Made by a program: the position numbers and the translations under genes. Below the pieces are notes generated by a model that saw only the letters and a program-made list of their open reading frames with translations, was not told the origin of the DNA and searched no databases. From the NCBI GenBank assembly GCA_947503285.1, contig CANNDD010000002.1, positions 558,001 through 622,000 on the forward strand: a stretch of DNA of 64,000 nt, written 5' to 3'. The stretch's first letter is position 1, and each line of letters opens with the position of its first letter. This stretch comes from an uncultured Croceitalea sp. Lineage in GTDB: Bacteria > Bacteroidota > Bacteroidia > Flavobacteriales > Flavobacteriaceae. Below, one piece after another: positions 34,394-43,321 of the stretch.

Positions 34394-34484
34394 CGGTTTG
34401 GATGTTGTAATATTTGCGCTACTCACTTTCTAGAAAGTTAAAATTCACGCAATTTAGGCTACTTTAAACCGAAATAGTAAATAA

Positions 34485-35006
34485 ATGAAACGACGGGATT
34501 TCTTTCAAAAAACACTATTAACATCCACTACTGCCTTGGCATTCGCTGGAATCAGCCCCTCTTTTGCTTTATTAGAACCCATGGCAACACAAAAATTTAA
34601 CTTTATGCAGAAAACACATCCTAATTTGACCTTAATCAATGATTTTTTTGACGCGTATTCCAAAAATAATATGGAAGGCATAAAAAAAGTGTTGGATAAA
34701 AACATTAAATGGCATATTCCCGGCGAGCATCCCTTGAGCGGCACCAAAATAGGTATAGATGAAGTACTTGCATTTTTCAAAGCACTTACCAAAGGAGCTT
34801 TCAAGGCGGAGCCTATCATTATGGGTGTCAATGATGATTACGTTATTGATTGCCATAGAAATTGGAGCAACATTGAGAATTTGGAGAACTTAAATGCCAT
34901 GTCTTGTCTTTTATGGAGAATAGAAAATCATAAGATTAAAGAAGTACATAACTTTCCACAAAGCCAAAAAGATGTCAATAAGTTCTTTAACGAACTTTAT
35001 GGTTAG
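34485..35006 (+). CDS. SnoaL-like/NTF2-fold protein, twin-arginine-like signal
   Basis: A 173-residue protein: N-terminal MKRRDFFQKTLLTSTTALAFAG is Tat-like (R-R-D-F-F), followed by an NTF2-like domain (HPNLTLINDFFDAYSKNNMEGIKKVLDKNIKWHIPGEHPLSGTKIGIDEVLAFFKALT...AMSCLLWRIENHKIKEVHNFP). The ketosteroid-isomerase-like pattern of this family binds small hydrophobic ligands. Stands alone after the sigma unit. Substrate unknown. Confidence 0.72.
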   Translation: MKRRDFFQKTLLTSTTALAFAGISPSFALLEPMATQKFNFMQKTHPNLTLINDFFDAYSKNNMEGIKKVLDKNIKWHIPGEHPLSGTKIGIDEVLAFFKALTKGAFKAEPIIMGVNDDYVIDCHRNWSNIENLENLNAMSCLLWRIENHKIKEVHNFPQSQKDVNKFFNELYG

Positions 35007-35075
35007 AACAAAACGAGTTACATAGCCATAAAATGGAGCTTCAAAGCAGGGTACAATTAACTCCATTTTGGTAAA

Positions 35076-35948
35076 TTACCATTGTAATCCGTTAGGATAT
35101 TCCTTTTTCAAATGATCATTGACGATGGCAATATCCTCTTTGCTGGTAAGGTCAATAACGTGTTCACAGATGGGAATGACCACAACGCTTTCCGGAAAAT
35201 CCGTAACCATATTCAATAGGGCGGTGGGCAGTTCTTTCTCATTTCGTTCTGAATGAAGTGGGCAGTCCCTTAAAAACGGATATATCTGTTGACCGTCAAA
35301 CTTAAAGATATTCATGCTGACCCTGAGTTTCCCTTGTCCATCCCTGTAATCTTTTACCTGAGAAGAACGGGGTTTCTCCAATATCGAGACCAGACGGTTT
35401 TGGGCATCGAGTTTCATTAAGGCAAACCTTTCAATTTTTTCTTGCTCGTAATGTAGCCCCTCGCTATCATATCCTAAAAGGGCATTCTTATATTTTGGGT
35501 TGTTTAGTGCGAGCAACGCTTTTACGGAATAGAGGTTATCGCAATTGCAAACCAAAAAAGAACTTGCCTTTAATTCAGGATATTGCTCCATGGCCTGGAA
35601 CAAAGCATCGGCCGTACCTAAGGGTTTATCCTTGTCTTTTGGTATGTATTGACGAACGAATGAAATAGACAGTCCGTTAAATTCATTTTGTGCTTTTTTA
35701 CGACCATAAACAGCAGGGAAAAGCTGGTCATTTTGACCAATAACAATAAAAACGTTGGTATGGCCTGCTTGCTTTATATTGTACAAAAGATAGTGCAGAA
35801 AGGGAAGTTTTTCTTCACCCACTTCAATAAGCCCTTTGTTACGAGTATTTGCTTGGGCAATATCTTTTTGGGTAATATGCCCTGCGGTAGTTTCTTTTTT
35901 CATTCGAGATGAAGCTCCCCCTGCTAAAATTATAATAGTATCACACAT
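35076..35948 (-). CDS. NDP-sugar nucleotidyltransferase-like protein
   Basis: A 290-residue cytoplasmic protein. The nucleotide-binding loop is IIILAGGASSRMKKE, followed by KGLIEVGEEKLPFLHYLLYNIKQAG and the substrate-binding segments GTADALFQAM and FLVCNCDNLYS (metal Asp). EKP(R) appears in SILEKPRSS. These are the marks of sugar-1-phosphate nucleotidylyltransferases. It starts 3 bases after the stop of the sugar kinase gene, so the pair may convert a free sugar to its nucleotide form. Nucleotide and sugar are not identified. Confidence 0.78.
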   Translation of the reverse strand: MCDTIIILAGGASSRMKKETTAGHITQKDIAQANTRNKGLIEVGEEKLPFLHYLLYNIKQAGHTNVFIVIGQNDQLFPAVYGRKKAQNEFNGLSISFVRQYIPKDKDKPLGTADALFQAMEQYPELKASSFLVCNCDNLYSVKALLALNNPKYKNALLGYDSEGLHYEQEKIERFALMKLDAQNRLVSILEKPRSSQVKDYRDGQGKLRVSMNIFKFDGQQIYPFLRDCPLHSERNEKELPTALLNMVTDFPESVVVIPICEHVIDLTSKEDIAIVNDHLKKEYPNGLQW

Positions 35949-35951
35949 ATG

Positions 35952-37031
35952 CTAGTTTTTTGACGAAGCACCTTCAGCAACCGAAACCGTGTACGCATTG
36001 ACAGCTCCCGCTTTAAGCATATTTTCGATTACCTGTTCTTCGTTGCCCGGGGCCAGTGCAACGATACAACCACCGCCCCCAGAACCCACGATTTTTGCCC
36101 CAAGGGCACCTGTGGCCAATGCGGCTTCGACCATGGCATCGATTCGTGGTACGGTAATTTTTAGGGCTTCTTTCAGAATTTTATGATGCGCACTCATTAG
36201 CCGACCAATTTTCAGAAAATCCAATGGTTCTTTATAAAACTCTCGTAATGCTTTTTGCGTAATGGTATGGTTTTCAACAGCAGCGGAGAAAAAAGGTTTT
36301 AGGTTTGGCGGCAGTTCGTCAAGATACTGGGGCAACACATCTTCAGTGATATTTTTGATTTCAAATTTCCCATCACGCTTTTTAAAAAATTCAATACTCT
36401 CCAATGCTGGATTTCGCCTGTCTGCCAAAAGACCTAGGGTATCTTTTGAAATACCTGACTCACCGATTACCAAACCTTGTAGATTGGCGTCAATTACCTG
36501 ATATTTTGAATCCACATCGGTCTCTAAATAAATAATCTTACCTACACTTATGGCGTACTGATCCATTTTCCCCCCAGGGCCCTTCTGTTCCAGTACCTCT
36601 GCCTCGTACGCAATTTGAGCGATAAGTTCGCTATTCAAAGAATGATTGGAATAATCAAGGCCAAAAGTCTGAATTAAAAAATGTATCCAACATACTAATA
36701 GGGCTGAGGAACTTGATAAACCGGCGTTAATGGGTATGTTCCCCTCAATTGCTATACTATATCCTTTGTCAGGTATACACCCGTACTTTCGCAATACTTT
36801 TACAGCAGCAATGAGCGTGTCTGAAGGGTCATAGCCCTCGATTCGAAAAGGTATGGGTATTTTGCGTTCGGTATTCAAATCCGAAAACGCAATTTGAAGG
36901 TACGGCAAATGAGTTTCCTTGGCTTCAAGCGTGATATACCTATCTATGGCACATGCGATGACAGGTAACTGTAAATAATCTTGATGATCACCGAACAGAC
37001 AGATTCTTCCTGGGGCTTTACAAAGTGTCAT
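35952..37031 (-). CDS. GHMP family sugar kinase (galactokinase/mevalonate-kinase-like)
   Basis: A 359-residue kinase: APGRICLFGDHQDYL (substrate motif), GLSSSSALLV (ATP-binding motif 2, P-G-L-S-S-S-A-type) and GAKIVGSGGGGC (motif 3). GDHQDY resembles the GEHTDY of galactokinases. GHMP kinases phosphorylate sugars such as galactose, arabinose or fucose, mevalonate or heptose phosphates. ATG 37031 is preferred to TTG 37043. Paired with the nucleotidyltransferase it would make a sugar salvage unit. Confidence 0.8.
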   Translation of the reverse strand: MTLCKAPGRICLFGDHQDYLQLPVIACAIDRYITLEAKETHLPYLQIAFSDLNTERKIPIPFRIEGYDPSDTLIAAVKVLRKYGCIPDKGYSIAIEGNIPINAGLSSSSALLVCWIHFLIQTFGLDYSNHSLNSELIAQIAYEAEVLEQKGPGGKMDQYAISVGKIIYLETDVDSKYQVIDANLQGLVIGESGISKDTLGLLADRRNPALESIEFFKKRDGKFEIKNITEDVLPQYLDELPPNLKPFFSAAVENHTITQKALREFYKEPLDFLKIGRLMSAHHKILKEALKITVPRIDAMVEAALATGALGAKIVGSGGGGCIVALAPGNEEQVIENMLKAGAVNAYTVSVAEGASSKN

Positions 37032-37115
37032 ATAAAATATCAAGCAATAAGACCGATGATGAAATTAGAATTTTTTGATGATAAGATGGTATATTTAAGG
37101 CAATAATATGGCGGT

Positions 37116-37826
37116 ATGGATCTAACAAATAAGGTTGCTTATATAACCGGTGGCAGTAAGGGCATTGGCTTAGGCGTTGCAGAGGCATTATTGAAAAAAA
37201 AGATGCGGGTTGTTATTAGCGGCCGTAATAAAGAAACCTTGGAAGTTGCCAAAGATTATCTTGGTAATTCTTCATCAGTACTGACGATACAATCGGATGT
37301 TACGAACTTTACAGATGAAGAGAACGCCATTAAGATGATTAATAATACCTGGGGTCGATTGGATGTGGTTTTGGCCAATGCTGGTGTAGGGAATTTTGCG
37401 CCAATAGATGAGATGGGCCTCGAACAATGGCATCAAATGTTGGATACTAACCTGACAGGGGCGTTTTACACACTTAAGGCTTCTATAGCTGCTTTAAAAA
37501 TTACGAAGGGATATTACATGACCTTGGCAAGTTTGGCGGGTACCAACTTCTTTGCACAAGGCGCTGGGTACAACGCCTCAAAGTTTGGAGTGGTTGGTTT
37601 TACCCAAGCAGCCATGCTCGATTTACGAAAATATGATATCAAGGTAACTACGATAATGCCGGGGTCCGTTGCAACCTATTTTAATGGAAATGAGCCTTCT
37701 AAGAAAGATGCCTGGAAGATACAGCCACAAGATATTGGGAAGCTGGTTGTGGATTTATTGCAAATGCACCCTCGAACCTTACCCAGTAAGATTGAGGTAA
37801 GGCCTACAAGGCCTGATTTGAAATAG
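37116..37826 (+). CDS. SDR family NAD(P)-dependent oxidoreductase
   Basis: A 236-residue short-chain dehydrogenase with the Rossmann motif TGGSKGIGLG at the N-terminus, NAGVG in the middle, and the catalytic Ser and Tyr-x-x-x-Lys seen as LASLAG and YNASK. The ending PSKIEVRPTRP is common in the 3-ketoacyl-ACP-reductase-like branch. The substrate is unknown. It is divergent from the kinase and convergent with the nuclease gene. Confidence 0.85.
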   Translation: MDLTNKVAYITGGSKGIGLGVAEALLKKKMRVVISGRNKETLEVAKDYLGNSSSVLTIQSDVTNFTDEENAIKMINNTWGRLDVVLANAGVGNFAPIDEMGLEQWHQMLDTNLTGAFYTLKASIAALKITKGYYMTLASLAGTNFFAQGAGYNASKFGVVGFTQAAMLDLRKYDIKVTTIMPGSVATYFNGNEPSKKDAWKIQPQDIGKLVVDLLQMHPRTLPSKIEVRPTRPDLK

Positions 37827-37831
37827 TTGCC

Positions 37832-40570
37832 CTAAATATCCTCAAAGGGAATTGATGGATTGAAAATCTCTAAAATGAGTTGTGTCAGTACCTTTTCAAA
37901 TTCCCGTCGTACGGAATCATCGATTGATTTGTTCTTGGTTACGGGCCTACTGCCTTCTTTAACACAGAAATCAAGTAAACCGGAATTGATTTTTTTAATG
38001 GGCAGGATACTTGCATGAACGTTTTGGTTTTGACCAACGGAACCATGCATAAAGGCATAACATAACAATTGGAAAGCCTTCGTTTTTTTGTCAGTGGTTA
38101 TCAAATCAGTAAACGTATCTATTTCAAGCTCGCTAAGGGTCACATTGCCAGTCTTATAATCAATAATACATAATTCCCCATTTCTGTACTCGATACGATC
38201 CAATTTCCCTTTTAAACGGACGGGAAAACCTAACCCTGGTATATTTAAATCGACTTTTAAATTTTGTTCCAGTCCTATAATGCAAATACTATGCGTGCCA
38301 ATCTGTTTTATTTCGTAATCAATGGTCGAAAGAATATATTTAAGTATCACCCTGAAAACAATAAGATTTTGACCCTTATCAATAGTGCTGTTCGAATACG
38401 TTCTTAGAAAGTGCTTTCGAACGATACGCTCTGTATTATTTTTGATTTCGAGTAGCGATTCCTCGGTAAGGGTTTGCCCTATCAATGGCGTATACAATTC
38501 TTCCAAAACATCGTGTACAATGGTTCCAAAGGTATTTGGGGCTATCGTTTCCTCGACTGTGGGTACATCTTGAATTTTTAAAACATTTTGTTTGTAAAAG
38601 GTATACGGATTGGTAATATAGTTGGTCAACGAAGAAGGGGAAAACCCAGAGTTGGCCATAATCTTGAGTTGCTCAAGTAACTGTGCTGTTTTGACTATTT
38701 TTTTCTTGCCCCTTTCCTGTATGGGTATTTTAGGTGTTGCAATTTGATGCTTGATACAGGCATTGATATTTTCATCGGTAAGCAATTGATTGATAAACCT
38801 ACTTTTTTCGCCACCCTCTAAAACATCGGGTTCCGTATTATAGGTCAAGTAGATATTTTTTGCACGCTGTAGCAAACGATAAAAATGGTAAGTGTAGACA
38901 GCATCTTTATCTTTAAATGTGGGCATGTCAAATTCTTTTTTGACATCATAAGGGATAAACGAATTATTGGTCTTGCCGGCGGGTAGTATTCCCTCGTTGA
39001 CCGAAGTGATGATTACGGTATCAAAATCAAGGGTTCTGGTCTCAAGCATTCCCATAATCTGCAAGCCGCCTATAGGGCTACCTTTGAAATCTAGACTTTC
39101 TGAAGTTATTAACTCTAGAATAATACTCTTTAATGCCCTAAGGTCTTTAAGGTAATCTAAGTTATCAGTGTACGCTTTTAACTGGTTGAAGAGTTTTGAG
39201 ATGAGGTGTACACTTTCCAGTTCAACACGCAGCTTTTTTTCTATAAAGACCTTTTTTATAGCTGTGAATATATTGTCGCACAAGGAGACGAATGCACCTG
39301 AATCCTGCAGCTGTGTTGGAAACAGTAAGGCTGTTCGAAGCGCATCATCGCTAGGGGCTATTTGCTGAATTTTAGCGGCGGTCAAGTAGGTATGGTTGTA
39401 TTTGGTAATATGCTTCACTATGTTTGACGAAATAGTACTTTGTTCAGAATCGAGAAAGTACTTCAGAATAGGGTTCGATAACAATCGAATCAGGTCTTTG
39501 TAATACCAACCTCTTTCCGTACGATTAATATGAAAATCAAGAAACTGGTTTATAAAGCTGGCAATTGAGGTTTGTTTAAGAGGAAACCCCATGGTAATGT
39601 TAATGTTCTTCACCTCTTCTGGAATGGCATTGAGTATTGCGGGCAGTAACGATTCATCTGCTAATACCAATGCTATGGTTTTATTAGGACTATATAAGTC
39701 TTTAAGGAGTGATCCGATGAACTTGGTTTGTGATATGGACTTGGGAATTCCTGTAATTTCAATCTTTTTCGAATCAGTAAGGTAATGTGTTGAAAAACCA
39801 AGGGGTTTGTGTCTTGAAAAGTAACTCCAGTTTTTTAGGTGTTGTTTTATGAAGTAACTAGCATCGTGTATGGGATCATTTAAAAAATAAGTGTCAAGAT
39901 CCCAAAAAATTGAGGCATTTGTAGTCTCCAGAGTGGTTTGTATAATTTGAACTTCAGCAGTATTCAAGGCATTGAACCCAATAAAAACATGTGACTTCAA
40001 GTCTTTTTGATTAAGATAACTATCGAGATTAGCTATGGCTCTTCGGTACCGTAGACCCTGATATCCTTTATGGGTTTCCAAAAGCCGTTTTGTGAGTTCT
40101 TGGTATAAACCGGCGATACTTTTGCTAAATTCGATGTAGTTGTTGACTAATTTTGTTGACTTTCCATCGGTTGCCCATGCCTTCAACTTCTTGATTTCGG
40201 TCAGGTAATTAAAGAGCTCTAATGGGGGAACTAAATAACGATCTATTTCATCAAAATCGGCGAGAAGGGTCGGTGCCCATTGGCTGAAAGTGTAGAAATC
40301 ATCTTTATCAGTGAAGGGGGCATTTTTATATATTTCATAGAGGTCAAATAACACTTCTGTACGAGTGACGGGCTGAAGTTGGGATAATTGGGTGATATAC
40401 TCTTCAATACTCAAGATTGTAGGAGCGAAAATAGGGGTGCTGATCGAATGGGAAATATGGTTTTTTAGAAAAGTAGCTGAACGTATGCTCGGTACAACAA
40501 AGATAATGTCATTAAATGACCCATGGGCATTTAATACAGTCTGTACTAAATAGTTCAGAAAGGTTTTCAT
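37832..40570 (-). CDS. PD-(D/E)XK nuclease, AddB-like recombination subunit
   Basis: A 912-residue protein beginning with an inactivated helicase-like part (FNDIIFVVPSIRSATFLKNHI, KTIALVLADESLLPAI) and ending in a RecB-type nuclease domain (LKGKLDRIEYRNGELCIIDYKTGNVT, then KAFQLLCYAF). D-x-x-x-x-x-x-x-x-x-D-x-K is visible in DRIEYRNGELCIIDYKTG. With AddA it processes double-strand breaks for homologous recombination. I see no four-cysteine iron-sulfur signature. ATG 40570 lies directly after the ompA terminator; TTG 40585 is less likely. Confidence 0.82.
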   Translation of the reverse strand: MKTFLNYLVQTVLNAHGSFNDIIFVVPSIRSATFLKNHISHSISTPIFAPTILSIEEYITQLSQLQPVTRTEVLFDLYEIYKNAPFTDKDDFYTFSQWAPTLLADFDEIDRYLVPPLELFNYLTEIKKLKAWATDGKSTKLVNNYIEFSKSIAGLYQELTKRLLETHKGYQGLRYRRAIANLDSYLNQKDLKSHVFIGFNALNTAEVQIIQTTLETTNASIFWDLDTYFLNDPIHDASYFIKQHLKNWSYFSRHKPLGFSTHYLTDSKKIEITGIPKSISQTKFIGSLLKDLYSPNKTIALVLADESLLPAILNAIPEEVKNINITMGFPLKQTSIASFINQFLDFHINRTERGWYYKDLIRLLSNPILKYFLDSEQSTISSNIVKHITKYNHTYLTAAKIQQIAPSDDALRTALLFPTQLQDSGAFVSLCDNIFTAIKKVFIEKKLRVELESVHLISKLFNQLKAYTDNLDYLKDLRALKSIILELITSESLDFKGSPIGGLQIMGMLETRTLDFDTVIITSVNEGILPAGKTNNSFIPYDVKKEFDMPTFKDKDAVYTYHFYRLLQRAKNIYLTYNTEPDVLEGGEKSRFINQLLTDENINACIKHQIATPKIPIQERGKKKIVKTAQLLEQLKIMANSGFSPSSLTNYITNPYTFYKQNVLKIQDVPTVEETIAPNTFGTIVHDVLEELYTPLIGQTLTEESLLEIKNNTERIVRKHFLRTYSNSTIDKGQNLIVFRVILKYILSTIDYEIKQIGTHSICIIGLEQNLKVDLNIPGLGFPVRLKGKLDRIEYRNGELCIIDYKTGNVTLSELEIDTFTDLITTDKKTKAFQLLCYAFMHGSVGQNQNVHASILPIKKINSGLLDFCVKEGSRPVTKNKSIDDSVRREFEKVLTQLILEIFNPSIPFEDI

Positions 40571-40585
40571 TAGGCATAAATACAA

Positions 40586-40618
40586 AAAAGCCCCGACAAT
40601 AAATGTCGAGGCTTTTTG
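40586..40618 (-). terminator. Terminator downstream of the ompA-type gene
   Basis: AGCCCCGACA (40588-40597) and TGTCGAGGCT (40604-40613) pair in a 10-bp stem with one G-U, with A and T runs on both sides. It closes the OmpA transcript on the minus strand and lies just before the AddB start, so AddB must have its own promoter or depend on read-through. Confidence 0.8.
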
Positions 40619-40638
40619 AAATGTGTTGTTACTTAAAC

Positions 40639-42012
40639 TTATTTGACTAAGTTGATTTCAACTCGTCTGTTTTGAGCTCTACCAGCTCTATTGTTATTAG
40701 TGGCGATAGGCTTTTCTTCACCGTAACCAATAGCTGTCAATCTATCAGCGCCGATTCCTTTGTCAATCAAGAAATCCCTAACTGAATTGGCACGCTCTTC
40801 AGACAATTCTTGGTTTCTTTTAGCACTACCAACACTATCAGTGTGACCTTCTACGGTAAACTTAGCAGTTGGGTATTCATTCAAAATTTGGATGATATCA
40901 ACCATTACAGAAGTAGACTCTGCTTTGATAGAAGATCGACCTGTATCGAACAAAATAGTTCTAGCGTAGTCGTTCAATTGTTTTTGAACTTCTTCAGTTA
41001 CTTCAGGGCAACCGTTGTTAGCAACAGTACCGGCAACTTGAGGACATTGATCATCTTTATCTAAAACGCTGTCACCATCAGAATCTGGCCAAGGGCATCC
41101 GTTATTCTCAGATGGACCTGCCTCACTAGGACATTGATCGTCTTTGTCAGCAATACCATCGCCATCAGCATCAGGACAACCAGCCAAAGCAGCAGTACCA
41201 GCTTCGTTTGGACAAGCATCATCTTTATCAGCAATACCATCACCGTCGGCATCAGGGCAGCCGTTCATTTCTTTAGAACCAGCTTGGTCAGGACAGCTAT
41301 CCTTACCATCTTCGATGCCATCACCATCAGAATCAGGACAACCATTGAATGCTTCTAAACCAGCAACTTCTGGACAAGCATCGTCTTTGTCATATATACC
41401 ATCACCATCAGTGTCAGTTCCACCAAATTTGATGTTCAAACCTACTAAGTGCTGAAAATGGGTAACCCCATAATCTTCAAAAGCATGCTTGTATTGGGTC
41501 TGAAAGTTTAAACCAACATTATCAGAGAACCAAACGTTAGCACCGATACCTCCATTAAAAGTACCTGCACCTATTTCATTTACCCAAGTATAACCACCAC
41601 CGATTTCAACGAATGGGTCAATTGTGGTGTTTTTTAGGATGTTGTATTTAATAGTACCGTCAATTGCGTAATGAGAGACATCTTCAATTTGAACATCCCC
41701 TAAATTTTCTATTCTATTCAACGAACCTCTAGCCCCGACAGAAAAACCATCGCCGATATACCTTGAAACACCAATATAGGATATTGAAGGGATAATGTTC
41801 CAGTGGTCATTCGTATTGAAATATTCACTGAAAAGAGAACCCGTTTCATATGCTGGTAAGTTGGTGCTCGTAGAATTGTCGTTAGTCGGAAAAACGTCAA
41901 TAGCGTTCACACCAAAACTCACCTGCCACGGATTGTTTTCGTCTTGCGCTTGTATGTTGTTTAAGCCTAACACCATTAAGGCAACAACTAGAAATTTGCT
42001 TACATGTTTCAT
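40639..42012 (-). CDS. OmpA family protein with thrombospondin type 3 repeats
   Basis: A 457-residue outer membrane protein. After a signal peptide (cleaved near NIQAQD) comes an 8-strand-type beta-barrel to about residue 200. Six calcium-binding type 3 repeats follow (D-x-D-x-D-G-(I/V)-x-D-x-x-D-x-C-P; for example [15 protein letters not shown]). The C-terminal OmpA domain has the peptidoglycan-binding motif [30 protein letters not shown]. It ties the outer membrane to peptidoglycan. Start at ATG 42012; a TTG lies 6 bases upstream. A consensus promoter precedes it. Confidence 0.92.
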   Translation of the reverse strand: MKHVSKFLVVALMVLGLNNIQAQDENNPWQVSFGVNAIDVFPTNDNSTSTNLPAYETGSLFSEYFNTNDHWNIIPSISYIGVSRYIGDGFSVGARGSLNRIENLGDVQIEDVSHYAIDGTIKYNILKNTTIDPFVEIGGGYTWVNEIGAGTFNGGIGANVWFSDNVGLNFQTQYKHAFEDYGVTHFQHLVGLNIKFGGTDTDGDGIYDKDDACPEVAGLEAFNGCPDSDGDGIEDGKDSCPDQAGSKEMNGCPDADGDGIADKDDACPNEAGTAALAGCPDADGDGIADKDDQCPSEAGPSENNGCPWPDSDGDSVLDKDDQCPQVAGTVANNGCPEVTEEVQKQLNDYARTILFDTGRSSIKAESTSVMVDIIQILNEYPTAKFTVEGHTDSVGSAKRNQELSEERANSVRDFLIDKGIGADRLTAIGYGEEKPIATNNNRAGRAQNRRVEINLVK

Positions 42013-42046
42013 GTTCAAAATTTTAAGTTTAAGTGTTTATCAGCTG

Positions 42047-42077
42047 CAAATGTAAGTTGTTAAGAATTATTAACAAA
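42047..42077 (-). promoter_or_regulatory. Consensus promoter of the ompA-type gene
   Basis: Read on the minus strand, TTTG (42074-42077) and TACATTTG (42047-42054) are separated by 19 bases, a perfect match to the Bacteroidota house-keeping sigma consensus TTTG-N19-TAnnTTTG. The predicted start of transcription is near 42040. Confidence 0.75.
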
Positions 42078-42125
42078 ATCAAATTCTTATTTTTTTTAAC
42101 GCATTACATGGATTTTTTTGAGCAT

Positions 42126-43319
42126 TTAAACGATATTCAAAGCTTTACCAACCTCAATAAATGCGTTAATCGCCTTATCGAGATGTGCTCTTTCATGAGC
42201 CGCCGATAATTGTACCCTAATACGTGCTTTTTCTTTCGGTACTACAGGATAAAAGAACCCTATGACATAGATGCCTTTTTGCAGTAACATATCTGCCATT
42301 TGTTGCGATAGCTTGGCATCGTACAACATTACGGGCACAATCGCAGAATCACCATCAATGATATCAAACCCTGCTTCTTGCATGGCTTTTTTAAAGTACA
42401 GGGTATTCGCATGCAACTTGTCTCTTAGCGAGGTGTCATTTTCAATCATCTCGAAAACCTTTATGGATGCACCGACAATAGCAGGCGCCAAAGAGTTTGA
42501 AAAGAGGTACGGCCTAGATCGTTGCCTTAAAATTTCTATGATTTCTTTTTTCCCGGTTGTATAGCCACCCATTGCACCACCCAACGCCTTGCCAAGGGTA
42601 CCTGTAATAATATCAATTCGACCCATTACCCCTTTTTCTTCAAGCGTTCCACGCCCGGTCTCTCCTATAAATCCTGCAGAATGACATTCATCGATCATCA
42701 CCAAGGCATCATATTTATCGGCTAAGTCGCATATTTCATCCAAGGGGGCTACAAGCCCATCCATGGAAAATACCCCATCGGTCACTATAATTTTAAATCT
42801 TGAACCATCGTTATTGGCGGCTACAAGCTGGGCCTCCAAATCGTTCATATCATTATTGGCATAACGATACCTTTTGGCCTTACACAGTCGAACACCATCA
42901 ATTATGGAGGCATGGTTGAGGGAATCTGAAATGATGGCATCCTCTGCGGTCAAGAGCGGTTCAAAAACCCCTCCGTTGGCATCAAAGGCGGCAGCATATA
43001 AAATGGTGTCCTCAGTTTGGTAAAAATCCGCGATTTTGGCCTCCAGTTCTTTATGGATGTCCTGCGTGCCGCAAATGAAACGAACGGATGACATTCCAAA
43101 ACCGTGGGAATCCAAAGTATCTTTTGCAGCCTTTATTACTTCAGGATGCGCTGATAACCCCAGGTAGTTGTTCGCACAAAAATTGATGACCTCTTCACCA
43201 GTGCTGATTTTTATAACTGCATCTTGGGGCGAGGTAATAACACGCTCTTTTTTGTAAAGACCGGCCTCTTTGATGCTTTCGAGTTCTTGCTGTAAATTTT
43301 CTTTGATTTTTCCGTACAT
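42126..43319 (-). CDS. kbl: Glycine C-acetyltransferase (2-amino-3-ketobutyrate CoA ligase)
   Basis: A 397-residue PLP enzyme of the alpha-oxoamine synthase family. It joins acetyl-CoA with glycine to form 2-amino-3-ketobutyrate or runs in reverse in threonine breakdown. Motifs: [29 protein letters not shown] (substrate), [23 protein letters not shown] and the PLP lysine in GTLGKALGG. Full family length. It starts 2 bases after the stop of the AddA gene, so it shares a transcript. Confidence 0.9.
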   Translation of the reverse strand: MYGKIKENLQQELESIKEAGLYKKERVITSPQDAVIKISTGEEVINFCANNYLGLSAHPEVIKAAKDTLDSHGFGMSSVRFICGTQDIHKELEAKIADFYQTEDTILYAAAFDANGGVFEPLLTAEDAIISDSLNHASIIDGVRLCKAKRYRYANNDMNDLEAQLVAANNDGSRFKIIVTDGVFSMDGLVAPLDEICDLADKYDALVMIDECHSAGFIGETGRGTLEEKGVMGRIDIITGTLGKALGGAMGGYTTGKKEIIEILRQRSRPYLFSNSLAPAIVGASIKVFEMIENDTSLRDKLHANTLYFKKAMQEAGFDIIDGDSAIVPVMLYDAKLSQQMADMLLQKGIYVIGFFYPVVPKEKARIRVQLSAAHERAHLDKAINAFIEVGKALNIV

Positions 43320-43321
43320 AA

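Noticed and set aside
41134-41455. Long plus-strand frames opposite the OmpA gene
   Set aside because: They arise from the repeated type 3 calcium motifs on the other strand and are shadows.
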